Source of the DNA: Apodospora peruviana
Taxonomy: Eukaryota; Ascomycota; Sordariomycetes; Sordariales; Lasiosphaeriaceae
NCBI GenBank assembly: GCA_033439685.1
Contig: JAUEDM010000001.1
Span: forward strand, 6,386,001 to 6,450,000
Reading direction: 5' to 3'
Length of the DNA: 64,000 nt
The translations under genes and the position numbers were made by a program. Each line of letters starts with the position of its first letter. The stretch's first letter is position 1. This document shows positions 11,049 through 23,356 of this stretch, piece by piece. Under the pieces are notes generated by a model. The model did no database searches. It saw only the letters and a list, made by a program, of their open reading frames with translations, and was not told the DNA's origin.

Positions 11049-11940
11049 ATGGCGACCACCTTCCGATACCCGGACTACGACATCCCAGTCACCCTTCCCG
11101 AGGGCCTCTACGAGAAGCAGCTTCTCGAGTTCCACCCCTTCAGCGTAATAATAAGATCTACCCTACCACCCGACGTCATTAACTGACCATGTCTAGTCCT
11201 GGATCTCCACCCTCAAACACTCCCTCGACCTGCAGACCAGCAACCCGTCCCACCCATTCCACTCGGACCCCTACATGCTGCGCTCCGTCACAATCCAAGC
11301 CTTTGACCTCTTCGGCCACGACCGCCTCGGCTTCCTCAAGCTCGCGTCGCACGTCTCCAACGCAGCCGGCGAGCGGCTCTCGGGCGCCGTCTTCCTCCGC
11401 GGCCCGAGTGTCGCTATGCTCGTCATGCTCATTCCCGACGATGCGCCACCCGACTCCGACGAGCGATACGTCCTGCTAACGGTCCAGCCGCGCGTGGCGG
11501 CCGGCAGCCTCGAGTTCGTCGAGCTGCCCGCCGGCATGGTCGACGAAGCAGGCAACTTTGCCGGCACGGCGGCGCGCGAGATTCAAGAGGAGCTGGGGTT
11601 GGAGATCCCTGCTAGCGAACTAAAGTGTCTGACGGAGATGGCGATACCCCCAGGCGACGGTACTACAGATGTGCTGCAAGATGGAAACCTCCCGCGCGCC
11701 ACGTTCCCGTCCCCGGGGGGCTGCGACGAGTACATACCGCTGTTTGTTCACGAGCGCCGGGTGCCGAGGCCGCAGCTGAGCGATTGGACCGGGCGGCTGA
11801 CGGGCCTGCGCGAGGAGGGCGAAAAGATCACGCTCAAGCTGGTCAGGATGCAGCATCTGTGGCGCGAGGCGGCGAGAGACGCCAAGTCGCTGGCTGCGTT
11901 GGCGCTGTGGGACGGTCTTCGGAGAGAAGGAAAGCTCTAA
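11049..11940 (+). CDS. Nudix hydrolase, NUDT14/ADP-sugar diphosphatase-like
   Basis: Exon 1 is 11049-11144 and exon 2 is 11197-11940, with a 52-nt intron (GTAATA donor, TCTAG acceptor) joined in phase 0; the protein is 279 residues. The start MATTFRYPDYDIPVTLP sits in a CGTAAC-ATG context. The Nudix box is at residues 144-166: GMVDEAGNFAGTAAREIQEE followed by LGL, with R158, E159, E162, E163 and G165 in place. The spacing before R is one residue longer than the consensus, as in plant NUDT14-type enzymes (GMLDDDKGDFVGTA...). Such enzymes cleave ADP-glucose or ADP-ribose to AMP and a sugar phosphate using Mg2+. No targeting signal is seen, so it is probably cytosolic. Substrate preference is not readable from the sequence. 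It converges on a second, unrelated-subfamily Nudix gene 291 bp away. Confidence 0.85.
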
Positions 11941-12231
11941 TATTTTTGGGGGATCGTGTCTGCTACCGTGGATCTATCTGATCTATGTGATATTCCATGT
12001 GCATGTCCATCGGGTGGGTGATTCTGAAGTCTAATGAATAACGAGATGACGAATAATAAGCGCCGAGATCACCATGATCATGACGATGGGTATCTCTCGC
12101 AACAACTTTCCTCCCTTACCCTTCTTACCACTCCACATCACTTATCAGATCATATCAAAAGATCCTCCAACTCGCCCGATTTTGTGTTCCAGACGAACAG
12201 CACAGGTCGATATTGCCAGAAGGGTGTTTGT

Positions 12232-13227
12232 CTAAGAGAGCTTAAACTTCTTGGCGATCTCAATACCCTCGGCAATATTCGCGATCCGCGCGTCGACCGC
12301 GTACCCCTGTGCCTCCAGCTTGACCAGCTCGTCCCAAAGGTCGGCCAGCCTGACGTGGAAGACCTCGATGAACTCGTTCTCCTCGAGCTCCGGCTTGAGG
12401 TCCTGGTTTGCCGGAAGGCTCATGTCGACGCTGACGTGGACCATGCGGAGGTTGGTGTTGCAGAAGCCGGGGTCTTTTTTCCTCCCCCCGTCGTCCAAGT
12501 CAGAAAGTTGTGTTGCTTATACATAATGATGGCGGAGGGTGGGGGCTGGCTTACCGTTGAACATGATGGGTGACGTCTCCAGCACCTCTGCGACGTAGCC
12601 GGTCTCCTCCTTGAGCTCGCGAATTGCGGCCTGCTCGGCGGTCTCGCCTGCGTCTGAAAGACCGGCGGGCAGCTCGATGACGAGCTTGTCCACCGGTGGG
12701 CGGTACTGTTTCTGCAGGACGATCTCGGGGCCTTGGAATATCACACATGATTTTTTTTAGTGTTTCTGTGTGTAAATCCAGCGGCGGCCTTATTACAGGT
12801 CCGCCCGGGGGGGGGGGGGGGGGGGGGTGCGGGGTGTTTGTGTCTATTACCGGTCTCCTTCTCCAGAATGGCGACGATTCCTACGCCGTCGATATCACTT
12901 CCCTCGGGACGGGTTCTGCGCTCCGAGCACTCCCACGTTCGTGTGGTGCCATTGGCATCCTTATATGTTTTCCTGCGAGGTAGTGTCAGATATCACGACT
13001 ATTGTTGAATACCTAAGGTACCTAGGTAGGTACATAGCTAAGAATGGTAGTCAAAACTTACAGGAGCAATCTCGTCCAGACTGCATCGCTCTCCAACTGT
13101 GGTTGCGGTGGGTTGGCCCCCAGATATTAGCGTTTTCCATGCTTAAGAAAGGTGGCACTCCGCAATACCACTTGAATCGAGTGCCTTGGGTGCCAAGTGA
13201 GGTCATCACCAAGTGTGTTTTCTTCCT

Positions 13228-13258
<31 letters not shown>

Positions 13259-13338
13259 AGTATGTAGTAGTGGGGAGTAAAGCTTACGAGAGGCTCGGAC
13301 GAGATGACCTTGGCTTCACTAACGACCTGCTCAACCAT
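12232..13338 (-). CDS. YSA1: ADP-ribose pyrophosphatase, Ysa1/NUDT5-like Nudix hydrolase
   Basis: Five minus-strand exons: 13288-13338, 13062-13096, 12851-12972, 12555-12731 and 12232-12473. Each is bounded by GT and AG and the phases join, giving 208 residues. The 35-nt second exon supplies ESDAVWTRLL, which the family has before TYKDANGTTRTWE. The Nudix box at residues 93-115 is a perfect match to GX5EX7REUXEEXGU: GLSDAGETAEQAAIRELKEE, then TGY. IELPAG precedes it, and DPGFCNTN with the C-terminal ELEENEFIEV segment are typical of the Ysa1/NUDT5 group. These enzymes hydrolyse ADP-ribose to AMP and ribose 5-phosphate and limit free ADP-ribose. The N-terminus has no targeting signal. Intron 3 contains a G21 run and intron 2 a CCTAGGTA-type palindrome. 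Confidence 0.9.
12807..12827. repeat. G21 homopolymer in an intron
   Basis: Lies inside intron 3 (12732-12850) of the ADP-ribose pyrophosphatase gene. On the transcript it is a C run. Confidence 0.9.
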
Positions 13339-14791
13339 TTTGTGTTTGGTATTTATGCTGTCATAGGTGATTATTTTGTTCGTCAATATCGGTATTTGTA
13401 AAATCAAGTTTGTGTGCGCCTGTGAGTCTCCGATTCGGAGTCTGCGGTGTGCGACGAAACTCAACTCTTTCTTGAACGAACGGATGTTAGTTGTCGCTCT
13501 CTCACTCACACCCAACTGCAGAGCAAAGGGTCCCCGCCTGGCATGGGTCGCGGTCTGGAAGCGTTCAGTTTTTGGCTGCACCGCACTCTGAACTAGCCTC
13601 AGTACAGGGGGTAGTGGGGCAGCATATCACTGGCTTCGGGGCGTTCATTTGTACGGATTAAACCGCCTGCGGAGTGTTGCTCTGCTGCGCAGATGAGCTG
13701 GCTTGCTCTGAATGGAGGCTTTCTCAGACCAACTGGCACTGCAGTGGCCCCCTGTTACTAAAACAGCTGATGATTTTTCTCTGACGTATGCAAACCACCA
13801 TTCGATGCATCTAAGGACGTATATACGTGTTATAGGAGGTACTTAGGCGGTGAAGGAACTCATATCCGAGGTTGCTTCAGTTGCAGTTCGAGTCCCTCCA
13901 CACATGGTTCGTCCGCGGTATCGTGTGAGTGGCAGTGGACAAGGCGTCGTCGTCGTCGTCGTCGTCGTCGTCACGGGTTGTCGCGTTCCTGCATTCATGT
14001 GTACGACAGCGAAAGCAACACCTCACCCAGATACCATCAGATTATTCATTACCGTGCTGCCTCAGAGTGTGGGGTGTCTCGGCATTCATTTGCTTCTTCC
14101 CCGACGAATTGTTCGGATAACACTGCAGTCAGCTTTCACTCTACGAGGTCTATCTAGATACGGCTTTCACTGCGTATCTGCAAGCGAGACATTAGAATGT
14201 GGAGTTCGAGGGTCCTTTTCACAGAAATGTACTCCGTAGATGGTCATGTTTCATCCCCATGATCCCCATCTTGAACGAAAAATAGGGCTGAATGCGAGGG
14301 GTCTCGTGTAACAATGTACAGTACGGAGAGAAATAGTTATAAACCCGGGGCAAAGTACACGTGTATAAGGCTTCATCATCACAGTTCGACCAACTTTATC
14401 AACCAGAGCGGAACGGACGCGGTCGTATTGTCGCGAATGATCGCCGCGTCCACTGTCGGCTAAGATATGCTCCCTTACGGTAATGACATGCGTATACTTT
14501 AAAAGTTAACCAAGCAGCCGTTGGTTGGTTCAGATTTACCACCTTCCCAGACTGGGCGTGCCTTGAATCCTCCAAAATGGCTGTGCTGTCATCAATGCCC
14601 CAAATCTGGTTTTCCCATTTATCGCACCTTTTCCCATTTTGTTTCATATTAGACGCTCTCTGAATTATTTTCTCCTAAAATTGTCTTTGCATCACGTCGC
14701 TGTATTAATTTTATCAAGCATCTCACGTTCAAGACTTTGTTGTAGTTTGCTCAAGGGAGAAGAAAAAAAAAAAGACACACACTTACTCACG
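13339..14791. other. Divergent spacer between Nudix and MFS genes
   Basis: No gene is supported. It holds a CGT trinucleotide run of about nine units at 13945-13972 and a TACTCCGTA word at 14230-14238. The A-rich stretch from 14760 is the leader directly before the transporter start. The two flanking genes point away from each other, so both promoters should be in this stretch. Confidence 0.4.
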
Positions 14792-16497
14792 ATGGCGCGG
14801 CACAGTAGCGACGATGGCGACACGGATTTCGACGGTGCACGACTAGAGGAAGCGCCACTGCTGCCCACGACAACTACATCCGTCGAAGACAAGGAACTTG
14901 AAGCAGAACGGCGGCGACTCCGGCTCACCGTGATAGTTATTGCCGCCGTAGTCCTGTTTCTGCTCGAGCTCGGTATCGGGGTGTCAACACCGGCCATGAA
15001 CTCCATCATGGAGAAGATCATTTGCCGTCAAGTACATCCTGAGATTGCCGTCGGCGTTCCTCATGGCAGCCCGGTTCCGGACAAGTGCAAGGACACAGCC
15101 GTGCAGGGCTACCTCGTCATGCTCCGTGGATGGACGGCAACGTTCGAGTCGATCCCCGGCTTTCTCGGCTCCGTCGCTTACGGCATCGTGTCCGATAAAT
15201 GGGGACGTAAACCGGTGCTTAGCCTCGCCATCTTTGGTCTGAACCTGAACTGGATTGCTACCTACGCCATATGTGAGTCTCGGTCACAAGCAATGCCATA
15301 TACCTGGATTGTCTCGAAGCTGACTTGCTTGCGTGTTCCAGTTATCTTTTCCGACATTGTTCCACTGTGGTGGATATGGTTCGCCCAGTTACTTATGCTG
15401 TAAGTCCTCGCTCCGTTTTATGTGGTCTTTTCCGGCTTTGTTACTGACCGGGCTCACCCATGGCAAGGGTCGGCGGCGGCGGGATGGTTGCGACAGCAAT
15501 GCTGTACACAATTCTAGCAGACGTGGTGCCTGTCGAAGATCGGTCAACCGTCTTTTTCCAGGTATCTGCGACCTTCCTCGCATCACAGACAATGTCCGCC
15601 CCATTGTCAGGCTACTTAATGCTCTATGGCGACTGGCTGCCTCTGTTGGTTGGCCTAGCCCTGCTTATTATCGGCAACATCTTGATATTCCTTCTCCCCG
15701 AGACTGTCCACCTCCACAGGAAACAAAAGCAAGGCCGACGCGGCTTAGCTAGACAGGAGGATGACGACAGCACCGAAAGCGAGTTGGCAGAAGTCGAAGA
15801 TCCCAAGGTCTCCCTCTTCCACGAAATCCGCGAAAAGGCCCGCGGCGGGCTCGCCGAGGTTGGACAGTTCATACTCGGCAACAAGAACATCGTATTCCTG
15901 ATGTTGTCGATGGTGTTTGTCGTCCTGGGAAGGCTCGCTCAGGAATTCCTTTTGCAATACGCGACGAAGCGGTACCACTGGTCTTGGTCTGAGGCCTCGT
16001 TCATGATGACCATCACGGGGGTCACAAGCATGGTGACGCTCCTCGGCTTGTTGCCAGCTGCCAGCTGGTTCTGCGTCAGCTACCTCGGCCTGCCGGGGAC
16101 GGTGAAGGATCTCTGGCTAGCACGCTTGTCGGGAATAATAATGATCCTGGGGTGTCTGATCATCGCCAGTGCCCGTGACGGTCGTGTTTTATCCCTCGGG
16201 CTGGTCTTCTGGGCCATGGGGTCGGGACTTGCAGCTCTCATTCGGGCCATCCTAAACGCCCTCGTTGAAGAGCATCATACTGGCATCCTCAATTCCCTCA
16301 TCGGGTTTACAGAGACGGTGGGTGTGATGGTGGCCGCGCCAGTTTTGGCATCGAGTCTCAGAAAGGGGATCCAGCTTGGAGGTGGCTGGATTGGATTGCC
16401 GTTCTTCATCGCAGCCCTATTCGCAACCGTTGTTACGGCGGTAGCGTGGACGTACAGAGTGCCAAGACGTGCTCGTCAGGGATCGCTGGAGCCTTGA
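14792..16497 (+). CDS. Major facilitator superfamily transporter
   Basis: Exons 14792-15272, 15342-15399 and 15468-16497 join in phase to 522 residues. An N-terminal cytosolic tail of about 50 residues precedes the first membrane segment (TVIVIAAVVLFLLELGI). The loop between segments 2 and 3 carries GIVSDKWGRKPV, the MFS signature motif (G-x3-D/S-x2-G-R-K/R). Segment 6 ends in LPETVHL, followed by a charged central loop (QGRRGLARQEDDDSTES). The second half has further hydrophobic segments and ends RVPRRARQGSLEP. This is the layout of a 12-segment fungal drug:H+ or solute antiporter of the plasma membrane. The substrate is not deducible. No cluster-type neighbours (synthase, regulator) are present, which argues against a dedicated metabolite exporter. 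Confidence 0.85.
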
Positions 16498-19062
16498 GCA
16501 AGAAGTCCTATCGACATGGAGGAAGCGAAGAATTATACATGACGGCTCGTGGAGGAGTGGACGCGCCAACGTAAGTACATCTCGACACGGCTTTTCTCGG
16601 TCAAAATCCACCACTCTCCCTTCTTCATCGGAAGAGGGCAGCCTGGGTGGATAGTGATCAAGCAGCCTTTTGAGAGCAAGGCTCCTCGAATGGCAACTCT
16701 CCCTACTCAACCCGTCGGGCTATATGCTTCACATCACAACACTCTCCTGGGGGGTGCGACTCACGATGGCTGGGTCCTCGACAAAAGTGACGGATCAGCC
16801 AACCCAAGAGCGGATGGTTCGCTAGTGGAGGTTTTGCTGGTCGAAGCAAGCCAGGTGATAGGCTGGCCTCCGTCATTCTGGCGGAAGGGGAAGTATGGAG
16901 TATCCAGCATAAGTCGTTTTCCGGTGCCTAAGGCTCGAAGCATATACTACTGCTGGCCGGGTATATATGGACAAATGATGTGTCCATCTCGAGGACTTTG
17001 TACTTGTTAGATGTTGGATACCTTACGTACTGAAGATGATATAACATAGACTTCCGGCGGGTGAGTACAGAGCCCCCAGGTTGCGACTTATCAAGTCATT
17101 CAAGCCGTGCAAAGCCCGTGTCGCAACGTCTCGAATGGCGGCGTCGTATGTACCGCAATCGCCAAGCCCCGGAGAATGGAAGAGTGCCACGGGGAACGGA
17201 TATGACGTCTGGTGCATGAATCTGCGGGTGGACCGTGGAAGTCGCCGCCTGTTGAAGAATAAACTATTGAATTTTCTGTCAGAAGATAGGGATAAGAAAG
17301 CAACAGCCAGCCACAATCAAAATCTTTTTTCTTTCCTCTCAGGTTCAGCCATCAAACCAAAAGCGGAAATGGTGGGGAGGAGGGGCGGTTCAACCAGGGA
17401 AGCCTGCTGAGTGCTGCAGGACGCAGGAACACCACCAGCAAGCACGTCACGGAACTGACTGACAGTGACAGCAAAGACGGGAGTTTAAGAGCTACCAAAG
17501 CACAGACCCACCATGCCGAAGGCCGCTTCCCCCTTTCCCCTTTCCGATTTAGGAAGGGATGACTATCCGCTATCGAAGCTCTGGCGTCACTGCTAATTTC
17601 GACGGCGTCGGGTCCAGGACTCTGGACTCCAGGCCCGAGCTCGAGATCTCTCCTTCCGGCTGTGACGGGAAGAAGCTTCAAGCAAAAAGAAAAAAAGTCC
17701 ATGGAAAGAGCGGATCGACCGACACGTGCGGAACGCGACCGCAGATCAATCGGAATCATCAAGGACGTGGCACAAACCAACATCGCGATAGACGCGATTT
17801 TGCGTCCTTTCATTTCTCCTCAGAAACCCCCACTTCGTATACCAAGCAGTAGGCACTACCTAGGTGGGAGCATCACTGAACAGATCCTGTCAGATAATAA
17901 TGCTACGTTTCCATGCACGTTTCCAGGTTTCCGGTCTGTTCCAGCTGTGAGCCATCACTGGCACCGTGATTTCCTGGTCCTATTCTTGAATGTGAACCTT
18001 GCTCATAAAACCGTAGCCTGCATCTCGGGCATCAAAAGCGCTACTATTATACCACCGCAAAGCGCCCGCCCCTGAGGTGAGCCTGGCGTGCCTGGCAGGC
18101 TTGGCTCGAGCCCCGGGGCTTGGCCGCAGCCATGCACCAGGATACTGGTCCGGACTTATCGAGACCCCTGGCACCTTCCAATCGCGTGGACTGTTTCTGC
18201 TTTTTGCCCTGTTCGATTTTGATTCACAAGGCAGCTGGAGACTGGGGAGTCCCCTACAGATTATCAACTTGGAGCCTTATCCGTAGTGTCTGCATGATCT
18301 GACATTCCAAGGGCGGAACGAAAGGTCCAGCAGAAATTATATGCCAGTGACGACAGTGCAGCTGAATCCCAGGAACTGTGGAAAGAGAAGCCATGAATCC
18401 AATAAGTTTAGCCCTGTCACCTTTTTTTTTTTCAAGTGGTGTGTGGGACCCTAGCTTAGTTCTAGTTTAGGTTATTCCATCGAATCGCGAATCTCCACCA
18501 GCGCGTAACCCCAAATATAACGCTGGGTCGGGATACCGTCGTTCGTTTCTTTCCCTCCCGTCCTGCGACTTTTCGTCCCCCCGCTCTCCTTCAGGCTTCG
18601 GATTTTACCCCTTTGTGCTCGGCGCTTGCTTGCTCGGTGTTGACCTTCGTCGGCACTCCTTGGCAGTATCTCTCGGGGTGGCTAGGGATTATTACCCATC
18701 GTCGTTCTCTTACCCATCTTTTTTTCTTCTTGATCCTCTCGGATCACCGGCTCAGAGGGGATTTCATTCCATCGAACCAAACGCGTCCAAGTCGGCTCCT
18801 CAGCCGATCTACTAGCACCAACAGTAGCGCTGCTGAACAGCGGGACTTACTCACCGGCATGGCTCGCGTCTAGTCACTCTTTCTAACCAGCAGCAATCTA
18901 TTCGAATCCAAGACACCGAGAGTCGGTTCCATTCTCTTACTTTCTATAATTGGTTGTCGGTACCTGTTTACTGTGCGTCCTCGCAAGGCTCCTCTCCGCT
19001 ACTAGCACCGACTGACAGCCTTGCAGTAATGTTGGATTTGACTTCATAATTCGTAATTCACG
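16498..19062. other. Spacer and probable long 5' leader of the 19063 gene
   Basis: No gene is supported. 17856-17866 contains an ACCTAGGT word. The region from about 18520 is strongly CT-rich, with an upstream AT-rich CCAAATATAAC at about 18510, and is best read as promoter plus leader of the following gene. Confidence 0.4.
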
Positions 19063-22016
19063 ATGCCTTCCTTCTTCGGCATCAAGTTTGGGGAGAAGAA
19101 GAAGTATGTTGTTTCTTAGCTCCATGGCTGGCGAGCACCGCACTAACCACTGACTGCCACAGAAAATCCGACAAGACAGCGCAAGGCAAGCAGCCAGAGG
19201 GACGGAAGCGAATAGACCAGAATGCTCTGGGGGAAGGCCAGTTTTTTGGCAAGAATCTGCACCAGACGACCGTCGTCAATGGCAGCATCCGGTCCGTGTC
19301 GCGAGCCAACACGGCAATGTCGATGCGCGCGCCCAACTTCAGATCTCCCTATGCTCACGACACGCACAACTTGGCCGCCTCAAGCATGTTCGATCTTTCC
19401 ACTGTCACCCACACGCGGAATGGTAGCCTTGCCAGCGTTAATAACCTAAGGCCGGCCGCCTCCGACGCCAACCTACGGACGAGATTCGGTGCCAACAATG
19501 GATCAAATCTAAGCCTCGCCATACCGACTCCCGGATTTGGATCGCGACCTTCTTCACGACCAGGAACACCAAACGGCAAGGCCAAACCATGGGTGAACCC
19601 GCTGGACGTCCACTTTGCCAGATCCTCGCCCAGTGTACCACCTGCGCAGAGGTCGCCACTAGTCCAGATCGATACGGCAGCGGATGAAAAGGAGAAAGAG
19701 AACGAGAACGAGAACGAGAACGAGAACGAAACGAAGTCCGTGTTTGGAGAAGATGCAGACGAGATGGTGAGCGCGATGATGGCGACGGTCAAGAAGAAGG
19801 AGGAACTCGACAAAGAAGCACAAGAGAAGGAGAAGGAGCTGGAGAAACAAAAGGAGACGGCACGGCTGGAGAAGGAGAGGTTGGATCGGCAAAAGGCTAC
19901 CGAGACGAAGCCGGCACAGGGAGCCGAGCCTCCGCGGCAGCATCAGCGGCCGCAAGGACCGCCGGGACCGCCGGGAACCTATCCCCAGGACCAGCAGCGG
20001 CCACGACAGCAAACCCAACAGCCGCGCCCGCATCAGCACCCGCAGCAGCATCGCGACCAGCAACGCCAACAACAAGGGCAGCAATACCCGCATCGTGACC
20101 AGCATCGCCCACAGCAGGGGCAGCAATACTCACATCACAATCAGCATCCTCACCAACAGCAGAGGCCTATGGACGGCATGGGTGGACCGGGTCCAGTATT
20201 CAGGGGCAACGTTGACCAAAGACCTGGCAGCCGTGGTGGCATGCGACCAAATGGTCCGCCGGGCCCTGGTCCTAATGGACCACCTCGAGGTTTTCCTCAG
20301 CAAGGCCCGCATCAGGGCCCTCCTCGGCACGCCCCGCCTACTCAGGGTCTTCCACATCCCCCACATCACGCAGGGCCACGGCAGAATCACCCAGGTGGAC
20401 CACCTTCAAACCATGGCGGTCGTGGCCCTCGTCCCCATCTGAATATATCGGGTCTGAACGGACCTGGGCCTCGTCCTCATGGCCCTGGCTCCCCGCATGG
20501 TGGCCGTCCGTATAGCCCCAGTCCTCAGAGTCCAAGCTATCGGGGTCCGATTCCTAACGAATATCGCTCACAGAGTCCCGCGCCTAACGGACCTGGTGGT
20601 AATCGGGGACCTATTCCGAATGAGCATCGATCGCAGAGTCCTGGACCCGGCAGACCCGGAAACAACAGAGGTCCCTTTTCGAATGAATCTCGATCGCAGA
20701 GCCCTGCCCCTGGCGGCAATAAACCTCGTGCTCAAGGACCAAACGGGTATGGTCCTAACTCTCCGCCGTATCATGGCAACGGTCCCCGTCCAAGCGGTTC
20801 AGGTGCCCCCGAACTGGATCCCCTCAAGAACGAATCGCCACGGATTTCATCGCCGCCGTCTGATGATGAGCCGATCGAGCAGTTCGCTAGACCGCCCATT
20901 ATCCAAGACGTGGCGGCCAAGCGCGATACCATTGCCATGAACTCTCCACGCAGACAGAGCCTTTCTATGAGAATCGAAGAACTGGAAAAGACATTGCTCA
21001 GGGCGCAGGCCGAAGCTCACGCAGAAGACCGCAGAATCAGCTCCGGGAGCAGCCTCTACAGCGCTAGCGCTGCTAGCATCGTAAGCTCCTTGAGCGAGAA
21101 CGAGGAACCTATCATGGCCACGACCATCCAGCCGGCGCCGCTGCGGACTGCCACCACCAGCCCTCCGGCTACTGCTGATAGCCGCTGGCAACCCCCGGAG
21201 GCGCAACCGCAGCGAAACGGTTCCCGTGGCCCGCTCGTGCGCGGCCCGCTGCCTCGCCGTCCTACTCTGGACGAGTACGGCGTGGCTCCAGGCGCCGCTG
21301 CTAGCCGGACAACACCCAGCACTCGCCCACAGCCACAGAGACAAGCGAGCGGAAACGGCGGTAACCCCCGACCCTCGGAGGAAAGCGGCGTACTGAACAT
21401 GGCGCCCTCCGCTGGCGAGCGATCCAACACGCCGCAATTCCGCCTTCCCAACTGGACGGCCCCTGGCGAGGAAAGCCCAGTAGCGCCAGCGCCAACCCAA
21501 AGACCAGCGAAGCCCATCATTCCCAATCTTACGGGCTTCCAGTTCGACTTTGAGAAGAACAACGCGGGTGCGCCTCCCACACCCGACTCGACGACCTGGC
21601 CTTTGCCAGCAGCTTCATCTTCGTCGCCGAGCGACATGGCGAAGGAACCAGCAACTCCGTCGCTGCTCAACCGAGCCAATGCGCCGCCGGCGCTCAACTT
21701 CAATTTCTCCGCGGACGCATACTCGCGTGAGCAGGGGCCCTGGACCCCACCGCTACGGTCATTGAGCAAGAAGATGTTCAGCGAGAATCACGACGACGGA
21801 CGTCCCTCGACGGCTGGGGGTTTCGCGTCGTCGTCGCCGTCGCTTGCACCAGCGCTGAGCGTCAAGGGTTCGAGTAGCCAGCCGCGGACGCCGATGGATA
21901 TTGGTGAGGAGGCTGGAGTTGCTATCGGTGTCGCGAGGGGTCTGAGTGTTAGGGACACCGGGCGAGCGAACGTCGGTCAGAGGCCGGTTGATGCTTTTGG
22001 AACGGGGTTCATTTGA
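19063..22016 (+). CDS. Large intrinsically disordered P/Q/H/G-rich protein, 964 residues
   Basis: Exon 1 (19063-19103) encodes MPSFFGIKFGEKKK; the intron is 19104-19162; exon 2 (19163-22016) carries the rest, and the junction codon AA|A gives a continuous lysine run. In order: a conserved-looking N-terminal segment to about residue 130; a charged helix-forming stretch at about 175-265 (EN repeats, then KKKEELDKEAQEKEKELEKQ), a likely coiled coil; a Q/H/P-rich region; G/P-rich linkers; three imperfect copies of RGP(I/F)xNE(Y/H/S)RSQSP at about 475-535; a short helix (SMRIEELEKTLLRAQAEAHA) near 625-645; and a serine/proline-rich tail. No enzymatic domain is visible. This composition fits a scaffold or an RNA- or cytoskeleton-associated protein, which is inference only. 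The gene is well isolated and has a clear leader. Confidence 0.8.
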
Positions 22017-22708
22017 TCATCTGAGAGAGAGGATGGGGATAGCTGTGTTAACTTTGCAAGTAACTAGTCATGCATATGTATGTATCTTACGATTTGGTGA
22101 TGGATTGAAACATATGGGATTTACCGGCGATACTGGAAGGGTACCTAATGTCTGGGGTGGAGGATTAATGACGATTTTTGACGGGAATGGTACAGAAACA
22201 AGCGCGGATTTTGAGGTCCTGTATGTTCATGAAATATGTAAATACCCTATGTTCGAGTAGCTAGAGTGGTGCTGGACGATGACGTGGAGAGGGATGAGTC
22301 GAGGTGTATTTGCTAGAATTGGTAGAGGCTGCTTGCTGCGGCCGATGTAGAGTTAATTGTTTTGAGGGTATATACTAGCTACCTTATTTGCAGCGACATA
22401 ATGGATGAGGACTCCTCTTGTTTCTGTCCTTGGCACACGGAGGATTATGGCTTCCCAGATGAAATATTTTGTAACAGTCCATCCGCCTAACGAATATAGG
22501 TGGTGAATGGGAGCGAAAGTGGGTGATGTTTGGACCAGACCACTAGCATAAATACCACCATCTCCAACTCCGAGTGCTCCTTTATCCTTTCACCACCCAG
22601 CTTTAAGTTTCTCACAACCCGAGAAACGACACGTCGACAACTGACGTCAATACCATTGCTGAAACAACCACTGAACCATCAGTCCAGCAGCCAGCCAAAT
22701 CAGCTGCC
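22017..22708. other. Spacer between the 19063 and 22709 genes
   Basis: The first part is AT-rich 3' flank. An AT-rich CATAAATACC lies near 22547, about 160 bp before the next start, with a CA-rich leader after it. Nothing else is seen. Confidence 0.4.
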
Positions 22709-23356
22709 ATGACGCAAGGAACAAGAAGGCTATATTTCGGCTACGGGAGCAATCTCTGGCTCGAACAGATGGCCCTCCGATGCCTAGGGTCGGATTTTAT
22801 CGGCATTGGACGTCTCCCGCGGTACCGGTGGATGATCAACAGCCGCGGATACGCCAACGTTGCCGAAACCAATAACCCCCAAAACAGCACGAATAATAAC
22901 AAGGACGAAGAAGAGGCTGAGGAGGTATGGGGTCTCGTGTACGCGCTCAGCGAAGCCGATGAGAAGCAGCTAGACGTGAACGAAGGGGTACCTTTTGCGT
23001 ACGAGAAGAGGGTGTTGGAGGTGGAGTGTTTGTGGGAAAGCTCCGACGGTAATGGTGGCAAGAAGGAGAGGACGAAAGAGATGGTGTTGGTGTATATTGA
23101 CTTTAAGAGGGCGGATGGGGAGGGGAATTTGCCCCGTGCAGAGTACGTGTACCGGATGAATATGGGGATAGGGGATGCGCTGAGGAAAGGTGTGCCGAGG
23201 GGATATGTCGATAAGGTGTTGAGGAGGTGGATTCCAGAGGAGGCTCATCAGGATAAGGACGGGGAGAGCATGAAAGTAAAGGAGTTGGCGAGGAAGCAAG
23301 CTGTGAGTTTCAAGGACGAGAGCGGTGTTTATCGTGGTGGTGAGCGGACGGGTTGA
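22709..23356 (+). CDS. Gamma-glutamylcyclotransferase-like protein
   Basis: A single-exon gene of 215 residues. MTQGTRRLYFGYGSNLW carries the hallmark YGSNL loop of the GGCT/AIG2 fold (residues 12-16), which binds the gamma-glutamyl group. The strand WGLVYALSEADEKQLDVNEG ends with E92, which fits the catalytic acid position of the family, and AYEKRVLEVE follows as expected. The linker with NNPQNSTNNNKDEEEAEE (residues 56-73) is an insertion of low complexity. Family members release 5-oxoproline from gamma-glutamyl amino acids or related peptides in glutathione turnover. The C-terminal 40 residues are charged and probably disordered. It is cytosolic as far as the sequence shows. Exact substrate unknown. 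Confidence 0.8.
   Translation: MTQGTRRLYFGYGSNLWLEQMALRCLGSDFIGIGRLPRYRWMINSRGYANVAETNNPQNSTNNNKDEEEAEEVWGLVYALSEADEKQLDVNEGVPFAYEKRVLEVECLWESSDGNGGKKERTKEMVLVYIDFKRADGEGNLPRAEYVYRMNMGIGDALRKGVPRGYVDKVLRRWIPEEAHQDKDGESMKVKELARKQAVSFKDESGVYRGGERTG

Noticed and set aside
10718..11059. Minus-strand 113-codon frame overlapping the start of the first Nudix gene
   Set aside because: It covers the Nudix leader and start codon, and has no recognisable motif.
13870..13900. AGTTCGAGTCCCT, resembling a tRNA B box
   Set aside because: No A box or cloverleaf can be drawn around it on either strand.
20847..21769. Long minus-strand frames (over 200 codons) inside the 19063 gene
   Set aside because: They are antisense shadows caused by the GC-rich third positions of the real gene.
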